From NCBI RefSeq assembly GCF_030758315.1, contig NZ_CP132336.1:372001-436000 (forward strand): DNA of 64,000 nucleotides, written 5' to 3'. This document shows, in pieces, positions 39,535 to 48,294 of this stretch. Source of the stretch: Pararhizobium sp. IMCC3301. GTDB lineage: Bacteria; Pseudomonadota; Alphaproteobacteria; Rhizobiales; GCA-2746425. Under the pieces are notes generated by a model. The model made no database searches, was not told the origin of the DNA, and saw only the letters and a program-made list of their open reading frames with translations. Both the position numbers and the translations under genes were made by a program. Numbering within the stretch: position 1 is the stretch's first letter; the number at the start of each line of letters is the position of its first letter.

Positions 39535-41070
39535 CTATGCCTCAAAACCACCGCAAATAAGTACAGGACCAGCGATCCCTTTGCGCCGTTTGAAAGTCTC
39601 AACACACAGATCAATGAAGTCGGACGTGTCGGCACCTGGTGCGCGGACTACGTCATCAACCACACTAGGTTGCCCTGCAATGATCTTAATCTCTTTGTCA
39701 TCGCGAGCAACTGAAGCAATAGGTAATTCAATGAGAGCGGCATACTGGATCCCCATCAGTTCGACGGATATTGGAGCCAAAATTTCCCCTACCTCGTCAA
39801 CTATCCCGTCTTCCGGCCAACGTGAAAAGTTTAAGTTACCGTCAGGTGTCGATCCCAATGCCAGCAACTCGAAGTGAGTTTCCACCCACTCATTGAACGT
39901 CTCCAACCGAATGGTACCCTGTGGGCGGCGGGTGGATCTATTGAGTGCCGAGCAAATCCTCCGCAGCATGGGTGCAACAGGAATCCAATGCTTGAACGGC
40001 CCCTGCTCTTCGACGATTGGAAGCGTCATTCGGGCGTCTATGAATTGAACAGTCAGCAATTTTTTGGGTCGGGCCAGAACTGCGCCGATTTCGTAAATTG
40101 AAACCGCCTCTTCGAGTTCAACCTTTCGGCTGCCATCATAGTCGAAGGTGACACCAGCCCACTCTTTTTGAAAATCGAAGACGACCTCGAAGTACTGGTT
40201 CGCGAAGCGAATTTTCGACGTTTCCCGATCTGCCAAGAAAGGTGGCGGGATGAAGACATCGACGGGAATTGAGATCCACTCGCCTGTTTCCGCCTCAATC
40301 TCGATCGAAGCAGAGAGAAGCGCCTGAGCATCCATTTCGAGAATGGCATCGCGTAGATAGAACTGGTCGTTGTTCAATGGAATCCCAAATCGACGCTGTT
40401 CGATAGTCAGGTGATTGATCTCAAGCTGCCTTTTTCCTCCAAGGAAAAGGTCACCCAGCTTATGGTGGGCGTTTTCGCCGGGAACAAAGAAGCGCCCGAT
40501 GGTTAGTTCGTCGGCGAACCCGCAGGTTTCTCGGACGCGTTTCTTGTGAGCGATGTACGCATTGGGGGAGCGGCTCACGATATCGTGCAGGGCACTCGAC
40601 AAGCCTTCTCCGTCAGGACCGATTGCTGTTGCGCGCTCCATGGGTATGGGAACTTTGACCTTATGAATCTCTCTGTTGCCCTTCGCCTCCTGCGCACGGA
40701 CGAGTCGCAAAGTGTCGGCGATGAGGGCTTCGTCCACAGGTACGATCAGGCACCGTTTAGAACGTCTCCCCCCTTTTGCATAGAATAGGATTGCGATTGC
40801 GGCTGGCAGATCCGTGTCAACCAGGTGCTTCAGAGCTGAAAGTTTGATGCGTGGTGTCGATGTGGCATGTTCTGTGGTTTTGACTTGGACAAGAAACTTC
40901 AAAAGGTCATTTTGTTGGTCAAGAGGCCGGTCGGGACCGCGCTTCGGGTCGGCTTCAAGCATAAAATCCCAGCCAAGGCGGTCGGGGTCAGACCTTTGAG
41001 CGTGAAACCCCTCCGGCTCACACCAGCTTGCGAATTCATTTTGTCCCCTAGTTCCGGACTCAGGTTTCAT
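39535..41070 (-). CDS. Putative PD-(D/E)XK nuclease-like protein of a defence islet
   Basis: A 511-residue cytoplasmic protein. The first 70 residues resemble a restriction-endonuclease-like fold of the DUF4365 kind: an N-terminal Glu (GQNEFASW, E12), Asp in GWDFMLEAD (D35) and a QxK strand FLVQVKTTEH (Q62, K64), giving E-D-QxK. The rest (about 70-511) has no family I recognise and is predicted mixed alpha/beta without membrane segments. It lies 66 bases downstream of the 985-residue PHP/SMC-like ATPase on the same strand, so the two probably form an operon. Nuclease activity is an inference from the short motif only. Confidence 0.6.
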   Translation of the reverse strand: MKPESGTRGQNEFASWCEPEGFHAQRSDPDRLGWDFMLEADPKRGPDRPLDQQNDLLKFLVQVKTTEHATSTPRIKLSALKHLVDTDLPAAIAILFYAKGGRRSKRCLIVPVDEALIADTLRLVRAQEAKGNREIHKVKVPIPMERATAIGPDGEGLSSALHDIVSRSPNAYIAHKKRVRETCGFADELTIGRFFVPGENAHHKLGDLFLGGKRQLEINHLTIEQRRFGIPLNNDQFYLRDAILEMDAQALLSASIEIEAETGEWISIPVDVFIPPPFLADRETSKIRFANQYFEVVFDFQKEWAGVTFDYDGSRKVELEEAVSIYEIGAVLARPKKLLTVQFIDARMTLPIVEEQGPFKHWIPVAPMLRRICSALNRSTRRPQGTIRLETFNEWVETHFELLALGSTPDGNLNFSRWPEDGIVDEVGEILAPISVELMGIQYAALIELPIASVARDDKEIKIIAGQPSVVDDVVRAPGADTSDFIDLCVETFKRRKGIAGPVLICGGFEA

Positions 41071-41136
41071 CGAAATATTTCCATCATGGTGTGACTAACG
41101 CGAAAGCTCACATTGAATTGTCCGACCCGAGTGAGT

Positions 41137-44094
41137 TTATCGCTCGAGCCGGACGCGGAGGCGACGCGCGCGTTCCTTGAACGCTTCTTCTCCACCCTCC
41201 AAAATATCGCAAACGTGCTTTCGCATGACCGCGTCCTCCAAGCCGCCGGATTGATATGTTATTGGGGGCAATTCGCCAGGGCTGTGCGGTCCCGACGTGG
41301 CAACAATGATCTGATCGGCGTCAGTGTTGATGACGAGATTGGCGTTATGGGTGACCATGATTACTTGCCGCTTTGCTTTCGCCGCTATGAACAAACTGAC
41401 GAGTTCGTCAAATATTGACTTGGGATCAAGATTTTCTTCCGGCTGATCAATGATGAGTGGCCGCTGATCAGCTTCGTCAAGTGCAAGGTAGAGAAGCAAA
41501 AGGACGATGCCTCGGGTACCAGGCGACAATTTGGTAATGTCTGTGCCCTCATAATCAATACCGTATTCGATCTGGATGTGATCGGTACTGAACAGCCACT
41601 TGGCAAAACGCATCAGCCAGTTTCGATAGGCGGTCGCGTCGTCAGCCGGGACATTCGCAACCGCCATCAATTCGTCCTGCCATTCCTCTGTGAAGTGCTG
41701 AAGTGCCTTGTCGATCGAAGCAACATCCCCTGTTTCCCAGGCAGCTTGGATATGGGAATTTGCCCATTGCTCGATAGAGCCTTTGCCCTTGAAATCCCCA
41801 GCCCGCCTAAGATCAAACAGTTCTTCGCCGTCGGAAGCCCACTCTCGCACATCCGCCTTACGGGTGGCCGAAAACGAGAGTTTCTGCAGCGAACCTTTCG
41901 CTGTCTGCAGCCGGTCGACTAACGGCTGGTAGAGTTCGCGCAAAACCTGCTCTTCTGCAATGATGGATGTGAACACACGCAAATAGGCTTGCTGCCGGCT
42001 TTGGCTAAGTGTCCGCATTCGCTCTGCAGCGGCTTCAAAGTCAACTAGTGAAGTCCGCAGGTTCTCGATCTGTGTGTTCTCCTCCGCTATGCGCTTGACC
42101 AGCCGGGCAAATTTTTGGGCAGTCTCCGTATCGATGTTGATGACTGTCTGAAGACGGTCGGCTTCTGCCTCCAATATCGCGAGAGGCGTTTTCACTGGAT
42201 CTGCATCGTCAGCAAGATAGGACTGATTGACCTCCGCCGGCGGTGCAGGTTTCATTCCTCTCCAAGAATTAGCGCTTTGCTGCGCCGAGGTAAGTTTTGC
42301 GGTAAGTGCCACGTCCACGTCACCGTGATATTTGAGGAGGAATGCATCCCAGTCGCTTTCGTCGAGGCGTGCAGCAACGAAACTGGATTTCGTGGCACGC
42401 AAAGCCTCAGGGGCCTTGTTCTCTCGGAACGCTTTTACCTCATCCTGCAACGATAGCAGCGAGGTACCCTGATTTGCATAGAACCGGATATAAGAGCGGA
42501 CCTTCTCGGCTGCGTTAGCGATAACAGTAAGTCTCTCCGCCCGAGGTTCACTTCCTTTGACGATGAGCTTGTTCCGATCAGAATCCAAGCCCTTAACCAG
42601 TTGCTCTTTCTGCGAAAGTTGCTGTTTAAGCCCTGTAATTCGCAAGCGTTTCTCCCGCTCCAATCCGATCTGATCGGACAGCGATACAATCACTCCCGCT
42701 TCTCGCGCGCGCGCCAGCCGATGCCGGTTCGCGCGAAGTTCAAGCAATTGATCAAACCGAAACGTTCCATCCTTTTCAGGGTGAGTTTCAAAAATCACGC
42801 GCTCAATCTCGGCGAGCAGCTCATCCGTCATTCCCTTGGCCGAGCAAAGTTCTTCTACGAACTTCTGGGAAAGGTAGAGTGCTCTGGGAAACCGCCCATC
42901 AAGTTCGGGATCGTATTCGTAATCCAGTAGTTCGCGCTCCGACGGGTCGCCACTACCCCAATCAATCTTCACGCTAACGCCTGACAGCAGACTACCTGCG
43001 CGAACAAGAAATGATGCCGTGCTTAAGCTTTGAGAGGCGGCGTCGCAGCCTGCGGCTATTGCATCAGCAAGTGCTGTTTTTCCAGAACCTCGTGCACCGA
43101 TGATAGCGACGAGACCTGGGTTAAGATCAATCTGAGGTGAGCGCGCCCATTGGGCTCCCTGAATGGTGGCACGCGAGAGCACCTGCGATGGTGTCGCGCG
43201 TATCGGCGGTGCTGTACCCACATATGCACGCCCGCCCGGATCAATCACAGCTTGTCTGAGAGTGTCGAAGTGAGCTCCCCCCTTAACCCAGGAAAGACGA
43301 TCTCCGTCCGGAGCGCCTACCTTCGCTGTGTCATGAGCATCGCTGCCGTGAAGGCATGGCTTGAGAGCACCATAGCGTTCCCGAATGTCGCTCTCCGAGC
43401 TCTTTCTTCCTAGCCAATAGTCACGCTGACTTGGGCTGCTAGAGAAAATGATGTGGGCGAACTTTTCGACTTCCTGGCGTTGAGCACCTTCGGCTTCACC
43501 CCGCATGCCAGAAGTACCGTCATTTCCACTCCCTGCAACAGCTATTAAGATGTTTTGTTTTGCCCAGTCTACGGCTCGGTAAACTTCTACGAGTTGCTCG
43601 AAGTTTACTTTGAATTGCGTTGCCCCACGGGCAAGTGCAACTCGGTCGGACAGTTTGCTATCAACCTTCGTGCCAAGTCGCGTAAGGTCCTCAGGCGTAC
43701 ACGTAAATCGATCACCAAATGCATCAAACGTCAGCTGTGCTAAAAAGCGCTGTGTGGCCTGAACATGATCAATTGCCTCAGGATTGATGAGAAGGTGGCA
43801 ATTGACCCAATTGCCTTTGATTGTCCCAAATGCCAGGCGAAGCTCGACGTTTGGGAATATTAGGTCGACACCAGAAAGTCGACCGCCTTGGTATTTCGCC
43901 TCGCAAACCTCTTCATAGGTGTCGAGCAAATAGTAGTCCGTGACGCCAAGCGCCCGAATTAGGGGCGTCGATGACTCAATCTTCGCAAGATACTGCTCCT
44001 TAGTATCAGTTCCCTTGAATTGATTGTTGAGAACCGTACCTGGCGCATGGATATGCGGTTCCCACCGCAGCCATTGCGAGCCGGAGTTTGTCAT
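41137..44094 (-). CDS. TrlF/Ppl-type protein: PHP phosphoesterase domain fused to SMC-like ATPase
   Basis: A 985-residue protein. The N-terminus is a PHP-type metal-dependent phosphoesterase domain: WEPHIHAPGTVLNNQF gives HxH at residues 14 and 16, and CLHGSDAHD at about 248-255 a second metal motif. A P-loop (AIIGARGSGKTALADA, about 331-346) opens a split ABC/SMC ATPase. It is interrupted by long coiled coils (about 440-780) and closes with LSPGTRGIVLLLLYLAL (signature), PLIIDQPEENLDP (Walker B) and VTHNANLV. This is the layout of the TrlF family and of the anti-phage gene ppl (polymerase/histidinol-phosphatase-like) described by Gao and colleagues in 2020. ATG 44094 matches family N-termini; a GTG lies 15 codons upstream. 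It is followed by a nuclease-like gene. Confidence 0.85.
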   Translation of the reverse strand: MTNSGSQWLRWEPHIHAPGTVLNNQFKGTDTKEQYLAKIESSTPLIRALGVTDYYLLDTYEEVCEAKYQGGRLSGVDLIFPNVELRLAFGTIKGNWVNCHLLINPEAIDHVQATQRFLAQLTFDAFGDRFTCTPEDLTRLGTKVDSKLSDRVALARGATQFKVNFEQLVEVYRAVDWAKQNILIAVAGSGNDGTSGMRGEAEGAQRQEVEKFAHIIFSSSPSQRDYWLGRKSSESDIRERYGALKPCLHGSDAHDTAKVGAPDGDRLSWVKGGAHFDTLRQAVIDPGGRAYVGTAPPIRATPSQVLSRATIQGAQWARSPQIDLNPGLVAIIGARGSGKTALADAIAAGCDAASQSLSTASFLVRAGSLLSGVSVKIDWGSGDPSERELLDYEYDPELDGRFPRALYLSQKFVEELCSAKGMTDELLAEIERVIFETHPEKDGTFRFDQLLELRANRHRLARAREAGVIVSLSDQIGLEREKRLRITGLKQQLSQKEQLVKGLDSDRNKLIVKGSEPRAERLTVIANAAEKVRSYIRFYANQGTSLLSLQDEVKAFRENKAPEALRATKSSFVAARLDESDWDAFLLKYHGDVDVALTAKLTSAQQSANSWRGMKPAPPAEVNQSYLADDADPVKTPLAILEAEADRLQTVINIDTETAQKFARLVKRIAEENTQIENLRTSLVDFEAAAERMRTLSQSRQQAYLRVFTSIIAEEQVLRELYQPLVDRLQTAKGSLQKLSFSATRKADVREWASDGEELFDLRRAGDFKGKGSIEQWANSHIQAAWETGDVASIDKALQHFTEEWQDELMAVANVPADDATAYRNWLMRFAKWLFSTDHIQIEYGIDYEGTDITKLSPGTRGIVLLLLYLALDEADQRPLIIDQPEENLDPKSIFDELVSLFIAAKAKRQVIMVTHNANLVINTDADQIIVATSGPHSPGELPPITYQSGGLEDAVMRKHVCDILEGGEEAFKERARRLRVRLER

Positions 44095-44448
44095 TTTCCA
44101 CCACTGGTGGTCATTAAAGTTTTCAAAGCTGAATCTCACTTCACACTACAATGTAACAAATGTCGCTTCCTACAAATTCCGGAGCTCCACTGGCCTAATT
44201 ATATTTTAGCTTATTAAAAAGCCAGCGATTGCTGCAAACTCGACGGGCAATCCTTATCTCATGCGCGCTTAATTTATCATCTTCTCGTGATTTCTTCTGT
44301 GTTTGTGCAGGATCATTTAAGTCTGCTTACAACTCGAGGGCACAACAAATTTGCGTCAGCAGCGAATGGCCGCTTCCCGTCCTAAACGGCCGACAATAGC
44401 CTGCGATAATGGCCGGTGCTCGCGCTGCCCCAGTCATACCCGACATCC
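44095..44448. other. AT-rich gene-free stretch at the right edge of the defence islet
   Basis: No supportable gene. The stretch from about 44140 to 44330 is clearly more AT-rich than either side and must contain the promoter of the PHP-ATPase operon. It separates the defence genes from the decayed LysR fragment. I found no tRNA, integrase remnant or matching direct repeat with the left edge at 38640-38880. Confidence 0.5.
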
Positions 44449-44735
44449 TCACCCGTCCCTCAGCACCCCCCCCCCATATGCTCAATAATCACTGCCGACC
44501 AAACGCGGATGCGCTCCACCTCCGTATACTCCTTATGCACCACGCCCCGGAAGCTGCGGGTGAAGGAGACCCGTTGCGGCAATACCTGGTGCAGTTCGGG
44601 ATGGCGCCGTGCCATGAAATCATGGACTATGCCGACGCCTGCCCCGTTCAGCACCGCCTGCGATTGCACATCCACGCGGGTAGCGGTCAGATACAGGCGG
44701 AAGGCCGGATCGAGCGGCGCGATGTCATCCGGCGC
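44449..44735 (-). pseudogene. Decayed 3' fragment of a LysR-type regulator gene
   Basis: Minus-strand translation gives LDPAFRLYLTATRVDVQSQ, AVLNGAGVGIVHDFMARRHP, then ELHQVLPQRVSFTRSF and VVHKEYTEVERIRVWSA, closely matching the last 85-90 residues of the intact LysR protein encoded at 50834-51715. The rest of the gene is missing: similarity stops at about 44735, eight bases from the stop of the dehydrogenase gene. A run of ten C (44466-44475) shifts the frame so that translation ends at 44460, while the original ending VLRDG plus stop is still readable at 44449-44463. It lies in the same orientation as the intact gene. Confidence 0.88.
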
Positions 44736-44742
44736 CTGCAGC

Positions 44743-45609
44743 TCAATCGCTGGCGAGATGCCGGGTCAGGCTTGCGCCGTCGAACCCTCCCAGACCGCTG
44801 GACAGCGCCTTTGCGTAGCTCTTTCTGGTTTCTTCCGAGAGCGGCATGGGACGTCCGGTGAGCGCCGCCTGCCGGAGCGCAAGTTCAAGGTCCTTTGCCA
44901 GCCCGGCGATATCGAACGTGCCCGGCTGGTCGGTTCCGTTCAATGTGTCGACAACCACCTGCGCGCGGTTCTTCAGAACCGTCGGTCCGGCGGAGCTGTC
45001 CGCGATCAGCGAGATGGCGGTTTCGGCCTGGATGCCCGAACCCTCCAGCATTGTCAGTGCCTCGGCGAGCGTCTTCCAGTAAATCGCCAGGGGGAGATTC
45101 ACCGCGAGCTTCATCTGGGCGCCGGTACCGGCCGGGCCAAGGTGCTCCACGCGCCGGCAGAGTTGCTCAAGCACCGGCTTTGCCCGCGCGAAGCCCGTCC
45201 CGGTGCCACCTGCCATGCCAAGCAATTGCCCCTTGAGCGCCGGGCCGACCGTGCCGCCGACCGGGCAGTCGACGAAATCGGCGCCTGCGGCGGCGAATTT
45301 TTCGGCCTGCGCCCGCGTCTCGTCGGGAAGCAGGGTCGACAGATCGATGATGAGTTTGCCTGTGATGCCGGCGCGGATCAGTTCCGCCGTTACCGCCTCG
45401 ATCGCCGGGGCATCGGTGAGTGAGACAAGGATCGCGTCTGCTTCTGTTACGGTTGCAAGATCGGGTGCGACAATTGCCCCGGCCTCGGCTGCCGCCGCCG
45501 TGCGCGACTGCGTGCGGTTCCAAACGGTAACCCTGTGACCGACTTCAATGAGGCGCCTGGCAAAGGCGGTTCCCATCCGCCCGGTTCCGACGATTGCGAT
45601 ATGTGTCAT
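44743..45609 (-). CDS. Beta-hydroxyacid dehydrogenase (3-hydroxyisobutyrate dehydrogenase family)
   Basis: A 288-residue NAD(P)-dependent oxidoreductase. The Rossmann start IAIVGTGRMGTAFARRL, the substrate-binding VDCPVGGTVGPALKGQL, the catalytic-lysine segment GAQMKLAVNLPLAI and a C-terminal KDLELALRQA are typical of the family that includes tartronate-semialdehyde reductase and glyoxylate reductase. The glycine motif GTGRMG with Arg allows either cofactor; substrate is unknown. It is the last gene of a minus-strand trio with RraA- and FAH-family genes in a catabolic islet, so it probably handles an intermediate of the same pathway. Confidence 0.87.
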   Translation of the reverse strand: MTHIAIVGTGRMGTAFARRLIEVGHRVTVWNRTQSRTAAAAEAGAIVAPDLATVTEADAILVSLTDAPAIEAVTAELIRAGITGKLIIDLSTLLPDETRAQAEKFAAAGADFVDCPVGGTVGPALKGQLLGMAGGTGTGFARAKPVLEQLCRRVEHLGPAGTGAQMKLAVNLPLAIYWKTLAEALTMLEGSGIQAETAISLIADSSAGPTVLKNRAQVVVDTLNGTDQPGTFDIAGLAKDLELALRQAALTGRPMPLSEETRKSYAKALSSGLGGFDGASLTRHLASD

Positions 45610-45639
45610 GGTGCGATTTCCCTGTTCAATCCGGCCTGT

Positions 45640-46251
45640 TCAATCCGACTTGTCTAATCCGAGTATCTGAAGTGTTGTTTCCCCCGCGCGGAGCCGTTCC
45701 ATCATGCGCGCCTCGCCGGCGGCGCGGGCCTCCGCTGCCGCAAGCGCGGCACGGGCGGCGGCTGCCGGCAGCACGATGACCGCGTCGGCATCGGCGACGA
45801 TCATATCGCCGGGGGTGATCCTGACCCCGCCGATCTCCAGCGCTATGTCGATCTCGCCCCTGTCGCGTTTTGTCGTGCCCCGGATGTCGAGGCCGCGTGC
45901 GAAGACGGGAAAACCCATCGCCGCGATTTCGGCACTGTCGCGCACGGCACCGTCGATCACAAGTCCCGCGATGCCACGCAGCTGGCAGGCAAGCGCCATG
46001 ATTTCGCCGAACGGACCGCTGTCGCAGCTTCCGCCGTAATCCGCCACGATCACGTCACCCGGCGAGGCCGCAGCGATGACATGGTGGAGGGCAAGATTGT
46101 CCCCGGGACGGCAGCGCACTGTCCGCGCCGGGCCGGCAACGCGCATTCCATGCCCAATCGGTCGAAGCGGTGCCAGCAATAGCCGCGCCTGCGATGCGGC
46201 CTCCCCCACGGTCGCCGTGCCGAGCGCTGCAAGGCGCGCGGCAACGTTCAC
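45640..46251 (-). CDS. RraA-family aldolase/decarboxylase-like protein
   Basis: A 203-residue protein of the RraA fold. Members with the catalytic pattern seen here act as 4-hydroxy-4-methyl-2-oxoglutarate/4-carboxy-4-hydroxy-2-oxoadipate aldolases or oxaloacetate decarboxylases. Motifs: VIVADYGGSCDSGPFGEIMA, LVIDGAVRDSAEIAAMGFPV and GVRITPGDMIVADADAV; the Arg of GAVRD and following Asp are the substrate and metal residues of the aldolases. Its start overlaps the FAH-family stop by 4 bases. Together with FAH and the dehydrogenase it suggests retro-aldol cleavage of a C4-C6 dicarboxylate-type intermediate. Confidence 0.85.
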   Translation of the reverse strand: MNVAARLAALGTATVGEAASQARLLLAPLRPIGHGMRVAGPARTVRCRPGDNLALHHVIAAASPGDVIVADYGGSCDSGPFGEIMALACQLRGIAGLVIDGAVRDSAEIAAMGFPVFARGLDIRGTTKRDRGEIDIALEIGGVRITPGDMIVADADAVIVLPAAAARAALAAAEARAAGEARMMERLRAGETTLQILGLDKSD

Positions 46252-46946
46252 GCGGCTGGATCTGCGATGCGGACCTGCATCGGCTCCAGCCCGTCGACCG
46301 AGCAGTCGAGCACGTCACCGGTGACGACCGGACCGACGCCCGCCGGCGTGCCCGTCATAATGATGTCGCCAGCCGCCAGTTTGTGCTGTTCGGAGAGTTT
46401 GGCGATGATTTCATCAATCTTCCAGATCAACAGCGAGATGTCGGCATCCTGCCGGGTTTCGCCGTTCAACTCGAGCCGGACGTGTCCACTGGTCATCACA
46501 CCGGTCTCCTCGACGCGGGTGAGCGGACCGACCGGCGCGGAGTGATCAAAACCCTTGGTCACCTCCCAGGGCAGACCTTTTTCCAGCGCGTTCGCCTGAT
46601 GGTCGCGGCGGGTCATGTCGAGGCCGACAGCATAGCCAAAGATGTGCTTCGACGCCTCGGCCCGGGGAATGTTGTAGCCTCCGGATTTCAGGGCGACGAC
46701 GAGTTCGCACTCATAGTGAAAATTGTTGGTGAAGACCGGATAGGGGATTTCGCCGCCGTTTCGCACGATGGCGTCCGACGGTTTCATGAAAATCACCGGC
46801 GGATCGCGCTCGTCCTGGTTCATTTCCCGGACGTGGGCGAGATAGTTCTTGCCAATGCAGTAGATGCGGCGGACCGCAAACTTGTCGTCGGACGCTGTGA
46901 TGTCGAGATACGCCTGCTGCGGCGGCGAAAGGGCAAAGGCTACCAT
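46248..46946 (-). CDS. Fumarylacetoacetate hydrolase-family protein (fumarylpyruvate hydrolase-like)
   Basis: A 232-residue metal-dependent C-C hydrolase or isomerase. The sequence closely follows the fumarylpyruvate hydrolase/NagK pattern: RRIYCIGKNYLAHVREMN, PPVIFMKPSDAIVRNGGEIP, NFHYECELVVALKSGG (metal-binding Glu residues), FGYAVGLDMTRRDHQ, KGFDHSAPVGPL and IMTGTPAGVGPV. It is the first of three minus-strand genes, overlapping RraA by 4 bases, and is divergent from an ABC transporter operon. The substrate may be an acylpyruvate-type product, but no ring-cleavage dioxygenase is nearby. Confidence 0.88.
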   Translation of the reverse strand: MVAFALSPPQQAYLDITASDDKFAVRRIYCIGKNYLAHVREMNQDERDPPVIFMKPSDAIVRNGGEIPYPVFTNNFHYECELVVALKSGGYNIPRAEASKHIFGYAVGLDMTRRDHQANALEKGLPWEVTKGFDHSAPVGPLTRVEETGVMTSGHVRLELNGETRQDADISLLIWKIDEIIAKLSEQHKLAAGDIIMTGTPAGVGPVVTGDVLDCSVDGLEPMQVRIADPAA

Positions 46947-47257
46947 AGGTTTCTTCCTTGAACGGGTTCATAGACGGGGCCGGCTTTATAGACTGGGCCG
47001 GGTTCATAGACGGGCATGCTGATGCGTTATTTTGCGATTCACGCTCCGCTCAGGCTTCCTCGTTTTGGCGTGTATATCAAGATATTATTCCTGTGTCGAA
47101 ACCAGATCATATATTTTTTTGGTGTTTTCTGCAAAATCGTATATCGTTGAATGGGATCTTTGGGGCCATCGCGCTCCGGGGGGCCCCAAGAAATCAAAAC
47201 GAAAATGATACGGAAACGACACGACAACGACACGACAACGATTGGGAGGACTTTCAA
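46947..47257. promoter_or_regulatory. Divergent control region of the catabolic islet
   Basis: The region between the FAH-family gene and the ABC-transporter operon should carry both promoters. It contains three copies of an 18-base direct repeat around CATAGACGGG (about 46967-47015) and a small dyad ATATC-AA-GATAT at 47074-47085, a possible site for the GntR-family regulator encoded at the end of the operon. Neither is proven; the part from 47070 to 47160 is AT-rich, as expected for promoters. Confidence 0.4.
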
Positions 47258-48289
47258 ATGACGATACGCAACCAGATATCCCGCCGCGGTTTCGGCAAAC
47301 TCACAATGGGCAGCATTGCCATGGCAGCCATTGGCGCGCCGTCCATCGTACGTGCCCAGACAGCGATCACCTTTGCAGTGCCAAACCCTTCTGCGCTGAC
47401 GTGGTTGCCCTATTGGGTGGCCGTGGGCGAAGGCTATTTCGCAGATGAAGGGCTTGCGCCGACCCTCGAAGCAATCGACGGATCGTCCGCGGTGCTTCAG
47501 GCGATGGCGGCCGGACAGGCCCAGATCGGCGCTCCAGGGCCCGGCCCCACGCTTGGGGCGCGTGCACGCGGCGTGGATGTGAAGTTCCTTTACAATCTCT
47601 ATCCAAAGTCGGTCTTCGGCTTGCTCGTCAAGGCGGACAGCGCATACCAGACACCCGCCGATTTGAAGGGCACTGTGATTGGCGTTGGCACTGCCGACGG
47701 GGCAGAAGTCTCGTTCACCAGCGCGATCATGGCCGATCTCGGCATGTCCGACGGGACCGATTTCACTTATCTGCCTGTCGGTGACGGCGGAACGGCCGCA
47801 ATCGCTTTCCTGCGTGATGAGGTCAATTCTTATGCCGGCGCGGTCTCCGATGCCGCGATTCTGGCAGCCCGTGGCCTCGAACTCAGAGAGATCACCCCCG
47901 AAGCCTATCTCGGGTTCTTCGGCAACGGAATTGCAATGCTCGAAAGCCAGATGCAAGCCATGCCGGAGCTCGCGCCGAAATTCGGCCGCGCACTGGTTCG
48001 GGGCACACAATTTGCCTCCGATCCTGCCAACAAGGACGCATCCCTGGCCCATTGCGCCGCTGGCAATCCACAGGAAGGCGAGCAGGACTACGCGGCCTCG
48101 CTGTTCGATGGTGTGGTTGTACGGATGACCCCGACGGACGCGTTCATGGACAAGGGATACGGCTACCAGCCACCGGAGCATTGGCAGGCGATCCACGATT
48201 CCGCCGTTGCCTCCGGGGCGCTCTCGGAAGCCCTGCCTGACCTTTCGGCGGCCTACACGAACGAGTTCGTTGCGGGCTGGAACGCCTGA
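47258..48289 (+). CDS. ABC transporter substrate-binding protein, NitT/TauT (SsuA/THI5-like) type
   Basis: A 343-residue periplasmic binding protein. The start is fixed by GGGAGGA seven bases before ATG 47258. A twin-arginine leader (SRRGFGKLTMGSIAMAAIGA, cleavage near VRAQ) suggests Tat export as a folded protein. The mature part has the family opening ALTWLPYWVAVGEGYFADEG, QAMAAGQAQIGAPGPGPT, LKGTVIGVGTADGAEV and a C-terminal GYQPPEHWQAIHD. It begins an operon with an ATPase, a permease and a GntR regulator and is divergent from the FAH/RraA/dehydrogenase genes, so it probably brings in their substrate. Confidence 0.88.
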   Translation: MTIRNQISRRGFGKLTMGSIAMAAIGAPSIVRAQTAITFAVPNPSALTWLPYWVAVGEGYFADEGLAPTLEAIDGSSAVLQAMAAGQAQIGAPGPGPTLGARARGVDVKFLYNLYPKSVFGLLVKADSAYQTPADLKGTVIGVGTADGAEVSFTSAIMADLGMSDGTDFTYLPVGDGGTAAIAFLRDEVNSYAGAVSDAAILAARGLELREITPEAYLGFFGNGIAMLESQMQAMPELAPKFGRALVRGTQFASDPANKDASLAHCAAGNPQEGEQDYAASLFDGVVVRMTPTDAFMDKGYGYQPPEHWQAIHDSAVASGALSEALPDLSAAYTNEFVAGWNA

Positions 48290-48294
48290 GATAT

